From an uncultured Candidatus Saccharibacteria bacterium (lineage in GTDB: Bacteria; Patescibacteriota; Saccharimonadia; Saccharimonadales; Saccharimonadaceae): DNA of 39,119 bases. The first letter of the stretch is position 1, and every line of letters starts with the position of its first letter. The notes under the pieces were generated by a model, which had not been told where the DNA came from, made no database searches, and was given only the letters and a program-made list of their open reading frames with translations. Shown piece after piece: positions 16,118 to 23,569 of the stretch. The DNA is taken from the NCBI GenBank assembly GCA_938036915.1, contig CALHVV010000038.1, positions 1 to 39,119 on the forward strand, in the 5' to 3' direction. Position numbers and translations under genes: made by a program.

Positions 16118-16567
16118 TTAGTCTTTTTTCTTGTCCAAGCGGTCGAGCTTGAGAAAGTGGATGATCAGGTAGATGACGAATGCTGTGGCAATCAAGGTGA
16201 TCAGCGAGCTTACGAAGGCTCCCCACGCGAAGTCGGCGCTGCGCCCAGCAATCTCAATATGTGTGCTGGCAGCCTCGAGGCCCTTCTGCGACCCCACGAT
16301 GAACTGCACCACTGGGCTAATGAACCCCTGAACTAATTTTTTGACCGTGTCGCCGGCGGCGGTACCAATCGCCAAACCAACAGCCAGGCCCACCACGCCC
16401 TGCTCACGGATGAAGTCCGCAAAACCGCCGAGGTGGCTGTTCTTCATCTTCTGCTCCATCGCTTGGGCAGCGGCTGCAGCTTCTTGGGCAGCCTTGCGTG
16501 GGGTGCGGCGTGCAGCAGGCTTCTTTGCAGCAGCTGCTTTGGTTTTGGTTGTTGTTCGTTCTGCCAT
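16118..16567 (-). CDS. mscL: Large-conductance mechanosensitive channel with basic N-terminal extension
   Basis: This 149-aa protein is the pressure-release channel of the cytoplasmic membrane. The conserved first helix and pore stretch is present (FADFIREQGVVGLAVGLAIG, then AAGDTVKKLVQGFISP), as is a second helix near residues 115-138 and a charged C-terminal helix (KLDRLDKKKD). MscL proteins normally start a few residues before the first helix. Here about 45 extra residues precede it, rich in Lys, Ala, Arg and Pro (AKKPAARRTPRKAAQ), resembling a histone-type tail. A Shine-Dalgarno (AGGAG) 7 nt before the ATG supports this start. The gene has its own terminator and stands alone. Confidence 0.92.
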   Translation of the reverse strand: MAERTTTKTKAAAAKKPAARRTPRKAAQEAAAAAQAMEQKMKNSHLGGFADFIREQGVVGLAVGLAIGTAAGDTVKKLVQGFISPVVQFIVGSQKGLEAASTHIEIAGRSADFAWGAFVSSLITLIATAFVIYLIIHFLKLDRLDKKKD

Positions 16568-16623
16568 AGGTTCTCCTTATTAACCATTGTTTATTCAAAT
16601 TATAGCATATTCTGCATTAATTG

Positions 16624-17892
16624 CTAGCGCTCTTGTGTTGGTGGTGTTCTATGGCGGGAGGACTTCGCTAATCGCTTCTCAATCTTCTCTTTGTCTTGCT
16701 TGGCAGCTGCGATCCTATCCAGGCGCGTCTTCCTAAAACCATATGACAACACTGGCTTACGCGCCACCACCCGTCCTACGCTCGCCAAGAACTCGTCATT
16801 ATCAGGCGGTAACTTAAACAACTTTTTATCATCATAATACTCTTTTATCGCTTCGTCTATCTTCTTGGGGTCGCCCTCAACTTTTGCAATCTTGCGTAGT
16901 GTTTCACCCTTAAAGAACCGACTCTCCGAAGTATCGTCGGGCAGCAAGCTTGCCTTGATCACATCCGCTAAGGCCAGGGCGCTATCCCCCATGTGTCGAT
17001 CGATGAGTTTTGTGCGCAGAGCCTTTGCATGCTTAAGCTTGTTGCGTGGATCAATATCTGGATAGATACCAGCAAATTGATCAATAATATCCTCACTCGC
17101 AGCAACTGGATCGGGGTTATTGCCCAGTGTATTAATAATCACATTATGATACAGGCGCAGCATTTCGCGGCCCGGCACTGATGGCATGGTAATGAGCTGC
17201 AGCTGGCTATGGAGCAGATACTCATACTCATCGTCGTCTCGATGGCGGCTATCTTTGTCAAAGCTTAACCAGAACCGATCTCTTATGAACTTTTGGCGCT
17301 TACCTGGATCATCTATATCGACTTTTCGTAATAATTCACTAGTCTGCAGGGTATTAATCGCGCGCAGCTCACCACGCCATAATTGGTCAAGCGGGTCTTC
17401 ACCACCAACCGCCTTGGTCGTTTCTTGGTAAAACTCCTTGGTTGCAACATCGAGCAAAAACGAGCGCCTACTCCCACTCGTGCGGTCAAACAACATAACC
17501 ACTGCGTGCTGGTTTACATACCCAACATAATGCTCCACTCCTATTTGATCCAGGCACTCCGATGCCACAATGGTGTAGCCATAGCAATTAGCCTTCTCGC
17601 GTTGCGCGATAAGCTCTGTAGTCAACAGCGGTGTTGCTTCATCCATGTCTTCGAATTCAAGTGTCTGCCGCACCAAATGTCCCACAAGAATAGCTGCTTC
17701 GATCGCGTCATCAAATGTCAGTGGCGACTGCTCGTAGGCTGTGCCGATGATCTTGAGCTGAGTAGAATCGGGCAAGCGCTGGCGGCCAATCTCGGGATTG
17801 CTCTCCGCTATACCACGTCTTGGCGTCTTGAGCCCTGCCATCAGCGACTCATCTAAGATAGATGGATTGGTATGTGGCGTACGCTCACCCAC
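16624..17892 (-). CDS. Transglutaminase-like cysteine-protease-fold protein
   Basis: This 422-aa protein has no signal peptide. Residues about 95-155 look like the catalytic core of the transglutaminase-like superfamily: C103 in ANCYGYTIVASECL, H129 in VNQHAVVMLFD and D148 in FLLDVATKEF, in the family's Cys-His-Asp order and spacing. The N-terminus (1-45) is disordered and Pro/Arg-rich. The remaining 260 residues are charged and helical, with a Lys/Arg-rich tail. The substrate is unknown; related domains act as proteases, peptidases or cross-linkers. The GTG start overlaps the argS stop codon by one base (TAGTG), with GGAG 10 nt upstream, so it is translationally coupled to argS. Confidence 0.65.
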   Translation of the reverse strand: MGERTPHTNPSILDESLMAGLKTPRRGIAESNPEIGRQRLPDSTQLKIIGTAYEQSPLTFDDAIEAAILVGHLVRQTLEFEDMDEATPLLTTELIAQREKANCYGYTIVASECLDQIGVEHYVGYVNQHAVVMLFDRTSGSRRSFLLDVATKEFYQETTKAVGGEDPLDQLWRGELRAINTLQTSELLRKVDIDDPGKRQKFIRDRFWLSFDKDSRHRDDDEYEYLLHSQLQLITMPSVPGREMLRLYHNVIINTLGNNPDPVAASEDIIDQFAGIYPDIDPRNKLKHAKALRTKLIDRHMGDSALALADVIKASLLPDDTSESRFFKGETLRKIAKVEGDPKKIDEAIKEYYDDKKLFKLPPDNDEFLASVGRVVARKPVLSYGFRKTRLDRIAAAKQDKEKIEKRLAKSSRHRTPPTQER

Positions 17893-19556
17893 TACAACCG
17901 CTCCGGCGCTTCGATACCGAGCAGAGCAAGGCCAGCAGCCAGAGTGTCGCGGTAGCGCTGCACCAGGCTCAGGCGCTCGGCCTGGCGCGGGCTGCCAACG
18001 ACGCGGTTTTTCTCGTAGAAGCGGTTAAATTCTTGGGCAAGCTCATAGAGGTAGTGGCAGATGCCATGCACAAGATACTCGCGAGCGGCCTTCTCGACGA
18101 CCTCTGGGTATTCGCTCAGCTTACGCAGGAGCAGGCGCTCATCATCAGTGCAATCGGTTGGCTCGGCAGGCTCGGCACTCGCCTTGGCCAGGATGCTGCA
18201 GGCCCGAGCATGAGCATATTGAATGTAGGGGCCAGAATTACCCTGCAGGCTCACCGTCTCATCCATATCAAAGGCGATATCGTTGCCCATGCGATACTTC
18301 GCAAAGGCATATTTGATCGCCCCCAGGGCCACCTGGCGCTGCACCACCGGGTCTGTGGTGAGGTTTGCCACACGCTCCTGGACGATAGTGAGCACATCGG
18401 CCGCTCGCGCCACATTACCCAGGCGCGAGCTCATCTTGCTACCATCACCAAAGCGCACTGTGCCATTGGTCAGGTGGGTCATCCGCCCAGCTAGCTCGGG
18501 CCGGAAGAGCTCTGCCGCAGCGTATACTACGCGCATATACTCCTTTTGGTCGTTGCCGGTGATGAGAATCCGGTGGTCGAAGTGGTAGTCTGCTACTTCT
18601 TTCCAGATAACGCCAATGTCCTTCGTCTCATACGTTGGCAGGCCGTTGGACGTGACAAAGACGCGGGTGTGCAGGTGCTTGGCGGGGTCACCGACGAAGA
18701 CCACTGCCCCCTCAGAACGCTGCAAATTCCCCCGCTCCAGCTGCTCGTGCACCACGGCCAGGCCAATCGGTGCGGTGCTACTCTCAGGGATGTAATCGAG
18801 ATGATCGACCTGAATCATCGTATAGAAGGCATCGAAGTAATCCAAACTCCACTGGCGCGTCGTCCAATAGATCTGAGCGAGCGGCGTATTGTGCTCATCA
18901 TGCTCGTGGTAGCTGTAGACCAGCTTGTTGAGCTCGATGATCTCTTGCTTGGCTGTGTCATTGTCTTCGTACGCCTTAGCACCGATCACATAGGCCTGGC
19001 TAATCCACCGCGCCCGAGCAAAGACATCGCTCTCTACCTCTGTTAATTTCTCTGGTAGCTCGCCGCCTAGCGTGTGGCGCATCCCCCACAGACACTTAGC
19101 AACGTGCAGGCCGACATCACCACCAAAGCTGGCTCGGTCTACCGACGCGCCAACCGACTCAATGATCCGCGCCAATATATCGCCATATACCGTCTGGTAC
19201 AAGTGGCCAGTGTGCAGCTCCTTGAAGGCGTTGGGGCAGCTATATTCCAGCGTGTAGCGCATGCCGCCATAGACCTGCTGCGGTGCGGTGTTGGCCGCCT
19301 GCCACAGTGCTGCGTCGCTTAGGCGGAGATTAATAAAGCCCGGGCCCGCCACGCTCACGTCAGAAAATTGGCCAGTCTGGCGTAGCACCGCCGCTACCTC
19401 CTCGGCAATCTCACGGGGGTTTTTGCCCAGTGGCTTGGCAAGCTTGAGTGCGACGTTGGTCGCAAAATCACCAAACTTCGGCTCTGGCCGCGTCAATTCC
19501 ACCGGCGGTGTTTGTTGATAAAGAGTATATACTGCATCACGAATCGTCTGTTCCAT
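17892..19556 (-). CDS. argS: Arginyl-tRNA synthetase
   Basis: This 554-aa class I synthetase charges tRNA-Arg. The N-terminal additional domain covers about residues 1-95. The HIGH-type motif appears as HTGH at 115-118 within the ArgRS-like block EYSCPNAFKELHTGHL, and the KMSKS-type loop as KMSSR in the second half. A C-terminal helical anticodon-binding domain follows, and the protein ends in a typical Arg/Leu-rich helix. The motif block is divergent from the usual SSPNxAKPxHVGH. The start is set by TATACT placed exactly 6 nt before the ATG. The downstream gene overlaps by one base. Confidence 0.95.
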   Translation of the reverse strand: MEQTIRDAVYTLYQQTPPVELTRPEPKFGDFATNVALKLAKPLGKNPREIAEEVAAVLRQTGQFSDVSVAGPGFINLRLSDAALWQAANTAPQQVYGGMRYTLEYSCPNAFKELHTGHLYQTVYGDILARIIESVGASVDRASFGGDVGLHVAKCLWGMRHTLGGELPEKLTEVESDVFARARWISQAYVIGAKAYEDNDTAKQEIIELNKLVYSYHEHDEHNTPLAQIYWTTRQWSLDYFDAFYTMIQVDHLDYIPESSTAPIGLAVVHEQLERGNLQRSEGAVVFVGDPAKHLHTRVFVTSNGLPTYETKDIGVIWKEVADYHFDHRILITGNDQKEYMRVVYAAAELFRPELAGRMTHLTNGTVRFGDGSKMSSRLGNVARAADVLTIVQERVANLTTDPVVQRQVALGAIKYAFAKYRMGNDIAFDMDETVSLQGNSGPYIQYAHARACSILAKASAEPAEPTDCTDDERLLLRKLSEYPEVVEKAAREYLVHGICHYLYELAQEFNRFYEKNRVVGSPRQAERLSLVQRYRDTLAAGLALLGIEAPERL

Positions 19557-19562
19557 GATTAT

Positions 19563-19568
19563 AGTATA
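19563..19568 (-). promoter_or_regulatory. -10 box of argS, leaderless arrangement
   Basis: Minus-strand TATACT is followed by ATAATC and then ATG; the gap is 6 nt. Confidence 0.6.
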
Positions 19569-19610
19569 CAACAGATACGGCGCAAGAATAGCGTAAGCGT
19601 AGCGAGAAGG

Positions 19611-21227
19611 TTAAGCCTTGCCCTTCTGCATCCGCTTCTGCCGCTTGAGTGCCGCTTGCACTAGGCCAGCAAAGAGGGAGTGGGCCCGGAACGGCCGCGA
19701 GGTAAACTCTGGGTGAGCCTGAGTCGCAACAAAGTAGTCGCAGGTCGGTGCCTCGACAAACTCGACCAGCCTGCCATCGGGTGACGTGCCCGACACCACA
19801 ACCCCGCCCGCGTTAATAGTCGCAAGATGCGCTTGATTCACCTCATAGCGGTGGCGGTGACGCTCCACAACCTCTGTTGTCCCATATACCTTAGCAGTGC
19901 GCGAGCCAGCTTGCAGCACCGCTGGGTAGTTGCCCAGGCGCATCGTCCCGCCGGTCGATTGCTTGCCCTGCTGGTCAGGCATAAGGTAGATAACGGCATC
20001 ATCCGGCGCTGCGCCGCACTCCGCACTGCCAGCCTGGGCCAGACCACCGCGGCGAGCAGCGGCAATCACTGCGACCTGCATCCCCAGGCATATACCAAGA
20101 TACGGTACATCGTGCTGCAAGCAGTAACTCGCCGCCGCAATCTTCCCTTCTACCCCGCGCTTGCCAAAACCACCGGGCACTACCACCGCATCCACAGCGC
20201 TGAGCGCGGCGTCGGTCACTGTCTCGGCATTGATCCATTGGATCGTCACCTCACTGCGGTGCGCCCAGGCAGCTGCTTTGAGCGCCTCGGTGATAGAGAG
20301 ATAGGTATCGGCATTATCAACATATTTCGCCACGAGGCCAATTGTCAGCCGCTGGCGGTAAGTCTGGCTATCGTGCCGGACGAGCTGCTGCCAACGCGTC
20401 ATATCTGGCGCCGTATCATTACCGGTAAAGCTCGCCAGCACAGGCCCTAATTCGCGCGCCACCATCAGGGGTACCTTGTAGACCGTATCGACATTTGGCA
20501 TCATAATAATCCCCTCTGGCCGTACCCCACTAGCAATGGCAATCTTATCCGCTACGCCACGCGGCGGCGCGATGCTGCCCTCGGTGCGAACTGCCACCAC
20601 ATCGGGCATAATACCAAAGCCACGCAGATCGGCCATGGCATTCTGGGCTGGCTTTGTCTTGTACTCCTGACTCGTCGCAAGAAACGGCACATACACCACA
20701 TGGACGAAGAGACAGTGCTCGCGCCCCACCTCTAATGAGAACTCGCGGATCGCCTCGACAAAGCTTAACCCCTCATAATCTCCCACCGTGCCACCAATCT
20801 CCACAATATGCACCTGGCCCGCTGCCGCCTGGTGGATGGCTCGCTTGATCGCTTGGGTGAGGTGCGGCACCAGCTGCACCGTCTGGCCACCAAATTTCCC
20901 GGCCCGTTCATCAGTGATCAAATCACGCAGCAGCCGCCCCGCCAGTGTAGCATTGCGCTGGGTGAGCTCGAGGTCTAAGAAGCGCTCGTAGTGACCAAGG
21001 TCGAGGTCGGTCTCCGCTCCATCTTTGGTCACGAAGCACTCGCCATGTTCCTTGGGGTTGAGTAGCCCAGCATCGACGTTGAGGTACGGGTCGCACTTTT
21101 GCACTGAGACGGTTAAGCCCTTGGCCTGCAGCACCGCACCAATACTGGCCGCCGTGATACCCTTACCCACCCCAGAGAGTACCCCACCGGTGACAAAAAT
21201 ATACTTTGGTTGGTGTGTCTGTGTCAT
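19611..21227 (-). CDS. pyrG: CTP synthase
   Basis: This 538-aa enzyme makes CTP from UTP, ATP and glutamine. The N-terminal amidoligase domain begins KYIFVTGGVLSGVGKGITAAS. The C-terminal class I glutaminase domain contains the oxyanion/nucleophile segment VPGGFGKRG...YLGICLGMQ (the Cys of GICLGMQ) and the His/Glu pair in TQAHPEFTSRP. Length and order are normal. The start is the ATG preceded by GGGAG 6 nt upstream. It has an ordinary leader, unlike its neighbour argS. It follows a terminator and so is transcribed separately from the ribonucleotide reductase block upstream. Confidence 0.97.
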   Translation of the reverse strand: MTQTHQPKYIFVTGGVLSGVGKGITAASIGAVLQAKGLTVSVQKCDPYLNVDAGLLNPKEHGECFVTKDGAETDLDLGHYERFLDLELTQRNATLAGRLLRDLITDERAGKFGGQTVQLVPHLTQAIKRAIHQAAAGQVHIVEIGGTVGDYEGLSFVEAIREFSLEVGREHCLFVHVVYVPFLATSQEYKTKPAQNAMADLRGFGIMPDVVAVRTEGSIAPPRGVADKIAIASGVRPEGIIMMPNVDTVYKVPLMVARELGPVLASFTGNDTAPDMTRWQQLVRHDSQTYRQRLTIGLVAKYVDNADTYLSITEALKAAAWAHRSEVTIQWINAETVTDAALSAVDAVVVPGGFGKRGVEGKIAAASYCLQHDVPYLGICLGMQVAVIAAARRGGLAQAGSAECGAAPDDAVIYLMPDQQGKQSTGGTMRLGNYPAVLQAGSRTAKVYGTTEVVERHRHRYEVNQAHLATINAGGVVVSGTSPDGRLVEFVEAPTCDYFVATQAHPEFTSRPFRAHSLFAGLVQAALKRQKRMQKGKA

Positions 21228-21280
21228 ACAATCTCCCTCTCGCGTTCTATTGTAGCATGTATCCATAAGCAGTATACCAG

Positions 21281-21304
21281 CAAAAAAACCAGCCTGGTAG
21301 CTGG
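21281..21304 (-). terminator. Rho-independent terminator upstream of pyrG
   Basis: On the minus strand, CCAGC pairs with GCTGG around a 6-nt loop and is followed by seven T. It ends the transcript of the small gene at 21332-21562. Confidence 0.8.
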
Positions 21305-21331
21305 CTTCTGCTGGTTATTGATACGCGCCAC

Positions 21332-21562
21332 CTATTGGCAGCCCTCGCACATGGTTAGCTCCGCTGGATCTGGCATAATAACAGGAGTGCCACTCGCCGC
21401 TGCTTGGTCGACGGCAACCTGCTGGGCGGCCAGCAGTGCCTGCTCGATAGCGTCAAGCTTTTCCTCCAGCGTCATATCGTCCGTCAGCTGGGGCTTGGTA
21501 GTCTGCGCCTGCGTAGTCGCTGGATCCGTTGTTGGTGATGTCGTTTGTGCTGTCTGCGTCAT
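21332..21562 (-). CDS. Small acidic protein ending in Cys-Glu-Gly-Cys-Gln
   Basis: This 76-aa soluble protein has a Thr/Gln/Pro-rich disordered first 25 residues. A probable amphipathic helix follows (about 29-56, TLEEKLDAIEQALLAAQQVA), then a short linker (GTPVIMPDPAEL), and the protein ends TMCEGCQ. The only two cysteines are the C-terminal CX2C pair. That ending resembles the redox-active swinging tail of class I ribonucleotide reductase large subunits, which the NrdA encoded 2 kb upstream lacks. The function in trans is a hypothesis. A GGTAGGG lies upstream of the ATG at a rather long spacing. The gene has its own terminator and sits between an FMN-binding-fold gene and pyrG. Confidence 0.7.
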   Translation of the reverse strand: MTQTAQTTSPTTDPATTQAQTTKPQLTDDMTLEEKLDAIEQALLAAQQVAVDQAAASGTPVIMPDPAELTMCEGCQ

Positions 21563-21622
21563 AGTTATTATTCCCTACCCGTTCTTTAGTTATAGTGTCT
21601 ATTGTACGCTATATATAGCGTT

Positions 21623-22018
21623 TTACGCAAGGTAATGCACCCAATTTTCTGTTGTAGAATTATCATCCAGCTGGCCAATTGGTGCAACATACCACTGCGG
21701 CTGCGTGCACTGTGGGCGAAAGCTCCCCAGCTTGGCCGTGTATGCCTCAGTAATGGCCGCGACCTCATCCTCGCGGGCTTCGCGCACTGTGGTGTGGAGA
21801 TAGACAGCCTGCTTGGCGTCATCCCACACCACAAACTCTGCCCGCCCAGTACGAAAGACGTTGTGCGAGTGGCGCGCCTCTTGATCCGACAACCAGGCAA
21901 TCGCATCCCCCACCCGCACAAAGTGCAGCGGCGTCACCAGCGGCGTGCGGTCACGATTCACCGTAGCCAGCGCACCAACCGGCACGGTGTCGAGGATGGT
22001 TTGCGTGAGGGTATTCAT
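21623..22018 (-). CDS. Pyridoxamine 5'-phosphate oxidase-like FMN-binding protein
   Basis: This 131-aa protein has the split beta-barrel pattern of the PNPOx/flavin-reductase-like superfamily. An N-terminal helix is followed by VGALATVNRDRTPLVTPLHFVRVGDAIAWLS, then the barrel strands around AEFVVWDDAKQAVYLHTTVREA and a C-terminal helix and tail. Such proteins bind FMN or F420-type cofactors and reduce or oxidise small molecules; the substrate is unknown. An AAAGGA about 13 nt before the ATG is the only ribosome-binding-like sequence. It lies downstream of nrdB on the same strand with a structured RNA-like element between. Confidence 0.8.
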   Translation of the reverse strand: MNTLTQTILDTVPVGALATVNRDRTPLVTPLHFVRVGDAIAWLSDQEARHSHNVFRTGRAEFVVWDDAKQAVYLHTTVREAREDEVAAITEAYTAKLGSFRPQCTQPQWYVAPIGQLDDNSTTENWVHYLA

Positions 22019-22052
22019 AGTGGCTATATTCCTTTCGTATCTAATTTGCGAA

Positions 22053-22058
22053 TATTAT
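22053..22058 (+). promoter_or_regulatory. Possible -10 box of the structured RNA at 22065
   Basis: Plus-strand TATTAT lies 6 nt before position 22065, where the long paired element begins. No -35 is clear. Confidence 0.35.
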
Positions 22059-22064
22059 TTGCTA

Positions 22065-22200
22065 CATCAGCGGGCCGCTCTCACTCCATTGCCAGACAAG
22101 AAAATATCTGGAGGCCAGCGACCAAGCAGGCGGAAAAGCTCTGTTGCATATTCTGGCCGGAACATTTTCGGTCTGGTGATGGAGTGAGAGCTCCCGTAAG
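22065..22200 (+). ncRNA. Candidate structured RNA, long irregular hairpin of about 135 nt
   Basis: In the gap between nrdB and the FMN-fold gene, a nested hairpin covers almost every base. GCGGG (22070-22074) pairs with CCCGT (22193-22197). A 20-bp stem follows (22078-22097 with 22171-22190), then GAAAAT (22100-22105)/ATTTTC (22164-22169) and GGCCAG (22113-22118)/CTGGCC (22153-22158). The apical stem is AGCAGGC (22125-22131)/GCTCTGTT with a GGAAAA loop. The plus strand is favoured because the long stem has two adjacent U-G/G-U pairs that would be A-C mismatches on the other strand; the apical stem and outer stem also use G-U pairs. It does not match the SRP, tmRNA or RNase P core sequences I know. 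Confidence 0.55.
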
Positions 22201-22230
22201 ACTGGTAGACTAGTAAGATTGTTCTGTCTA

Positions 22231-23208
22231 CTACTTCGTCGTATTCACCTCATAACTCGTATTAGTACTCTCGAAGAAGTTCACCAGCTCCAGCGTGTCG
22301 TTAGCGGCAGCCATCCACTTGGCGGGGTTAGTCACGTTATACTCTGGCTCAAAGCCCAGCTCTTCCAGCCGCCGGTCGGTCATGTACATGACGTATTGGT
22401 TGACGTAGTCGGCGTTTAGGCCCAGAATGCCGCGCGGCAGCATGTCTTTGTTATAGGCCTTTTCGAGCTCAACAGCTTCGAGAATCAGGCTGCGGATTTC
22501 CTCAGCAAACTCCTCAGTTTGCAAATCCGGGTTTTCATGCAGAATCGTCAGCAGCAGGTTAATGCCAAACTCCAGGTGCAGGTTTTCGTCCTTTGTGACC
22601 CAATCCAGTAGCGTGCCAACGTTGCGCAGCAGGTTGCGGCGGCGGAAGCTCATCCCCACCATAAAACCGCTGTAGAACCAAATCCCTTCCAGTACGATAT
22701 TATAGGCCACCAGGTTGCGCACAAAATCCTTCTTGCCCTCCAGCGTCGTCACATCTGGGCGCTCCTCCATCATGCGCGTAACGTACTTGGTCTGAAAGGC
22801 AGCTTTATCGGCCAGAGATTTTTTGCCCCAGCCAGCAGCGTAAATTTCCTCACGGTCAAACGGGAAAGTCTCGATAATATATTCGAAGGTCATAAAGTGA
22901 TTGGCCTCTTCCCACATCTGCTTCGAAAGATACAGGTGGCACTCAGCGGCATTGACGCAAGGGTAAATACCAAAAGCCAGCGACTTATTAATCAGCAGCT
23001 CGTTAGGATTAAGGTAGCTAATCACCGTCTTCAGGGCGTGCTTTTCGTCCTCGCTCAATTTCTCAAAATCCGCCAAATCCTGGCTCAGCTGCACCTCGTT
23101 GGGGAACCACGTGTTAGCCACCGCTTGGTTGTATAGGCGGTACGCCCAGTCATAGCGCACCGGCTTAAGCTGCAAGCCGTCGCGTACGCCTGATCCTAAA
23201 ATGCCCAT
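22231..23208 (-). CDS. nrdB: Class I ribonucleotide reductase small subunit, class Ic-type
   Basis: This 325-aa subunit of the dNTP-making reductase has all six metal ligands at normal spacing: E70, E101, H104, E174, E208 and H211. The first ligand is Glu rather than the usual Asp. The position of the radical tyrosine (four residues after the first His, HxxxY in class Ia) is Phe, F108. The Glu/Phe combination is that of class Ic enzymes such as the Chlamydia protein, which use a Mn/Fe centre instead of a tyrosyl radical. A C-terminal Tyr (NTSYEVNTTK) could serve in radical transfer. The start is fixed by AGGAGG 6 nt upstream. It is the third gene of the nrdA-orf-nrdB unit. Confidence 0.96.
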   Translation of the reverse strand: MGILGSGVRDGLQLKPVRYDWAYRLYNQAVANTWFPNEVQLSQDLADFEKLSEDEKHALKTVISYLNPNELLINKSLAFGIYPCVNAAECHLYLSKQMWEEANHFMTFEYIIETFPFDREEIYAAGWGKKSLADKAAFQTKYVTRMMEERPDVTTLEGKKDFVRNLVAYNIVLEGIWFYSGFMVGMSFRRRNLLRNVGTLLDWVTKDENLHLEFGINLLLTILHENPDLQTEEFAEEIRSLILEAVELEKAYNKDMLPRGILGLNADYVNQYVMYMTDRRLEELGFEPEYNVTNPAKWMAAANDTLELVNFFESTNTSYEVNTTK

Positions 23209-23260
23209 TATTACCTCCTTGTTTTTGTAAAAAACGAATTAATTATTATATTGTCTAGGC

Positions 23261-23569
23261 TTATATTTCTGGTTCCATATCTGCTGGGTGACGCCGTTTA
23301 ACCGCAGAGTTGCTATTTTGCTGGCGCGAGCTCTCGGACGCCTCTGGCACTGGGAAGAGTGGTGGGTCCACACCAGCATCAAGTACATCTTGTATATAAT
23401 GTATTGACGCTGCGCTATCTCCTTCTGCAACTGCTACAATGCCGATAGTGTGCTGGATACTATCTGGTGCAGGCTCCAGTCGCTGCTTTTCATCAACTGA
23501 CAGTTCTGCATTTCGATGACCCGTTGAGTCCACCCTTATCTTTGGCGTGTCGCTATACTCGTGGCTCAC
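23261..23569 (-). CDS. Hypothetical protein between nrdA and nrdB
   Basis: This 102-aa polar protein has no cysteine, no signal peptide and no membrane segment. The N-terminus is charged (SHEYSDTPKIRVDSTGHRNAELSVDEKQR). The middle (about 38-70, IQHTIGIVAVAEGDSAASIHYIQDVLDAGVDP) looks like a small folded helix-strand unit. The tail is Ser/Arg/Asn-rich. The GTG start overlaps the nrdA stop (GTGA) with AAGGA in front, so translation is coupled to nrdA, and nrdB begins 52 bp downstream. The position suggests a link with the reductase, but no family is recognised. Confidence 0.7.
   Translation of the reverse strand: MSHEYSDTPKIRVDSTGHRNAELSVDEKQRLEPAPDSIQHTIGIVAVAEGDSAASIHYIQDVLDAGVDPPLFPVPEASESSRQQNSNSAVKRRHPADMEPEI

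Noticed and set aside
22065..22200. SRP RNA, 6S RNA, tmRNA or RNase P RNA
   Set aside because: The order of the GGAA-type loop and AGCAG is wrong for SRP domain IV, and no tRNA-like end or RNase P core was seen; 6S RNA could not be excluded on shape but no supporting sequence was found.
23230..23569. A cysteine-containing NrdA tail hidden by a frameshift
   Set aside because: No other frame after the nrdA stop gives a CX2-4C motif; the overlapping gene has a proper start and no cysteine.
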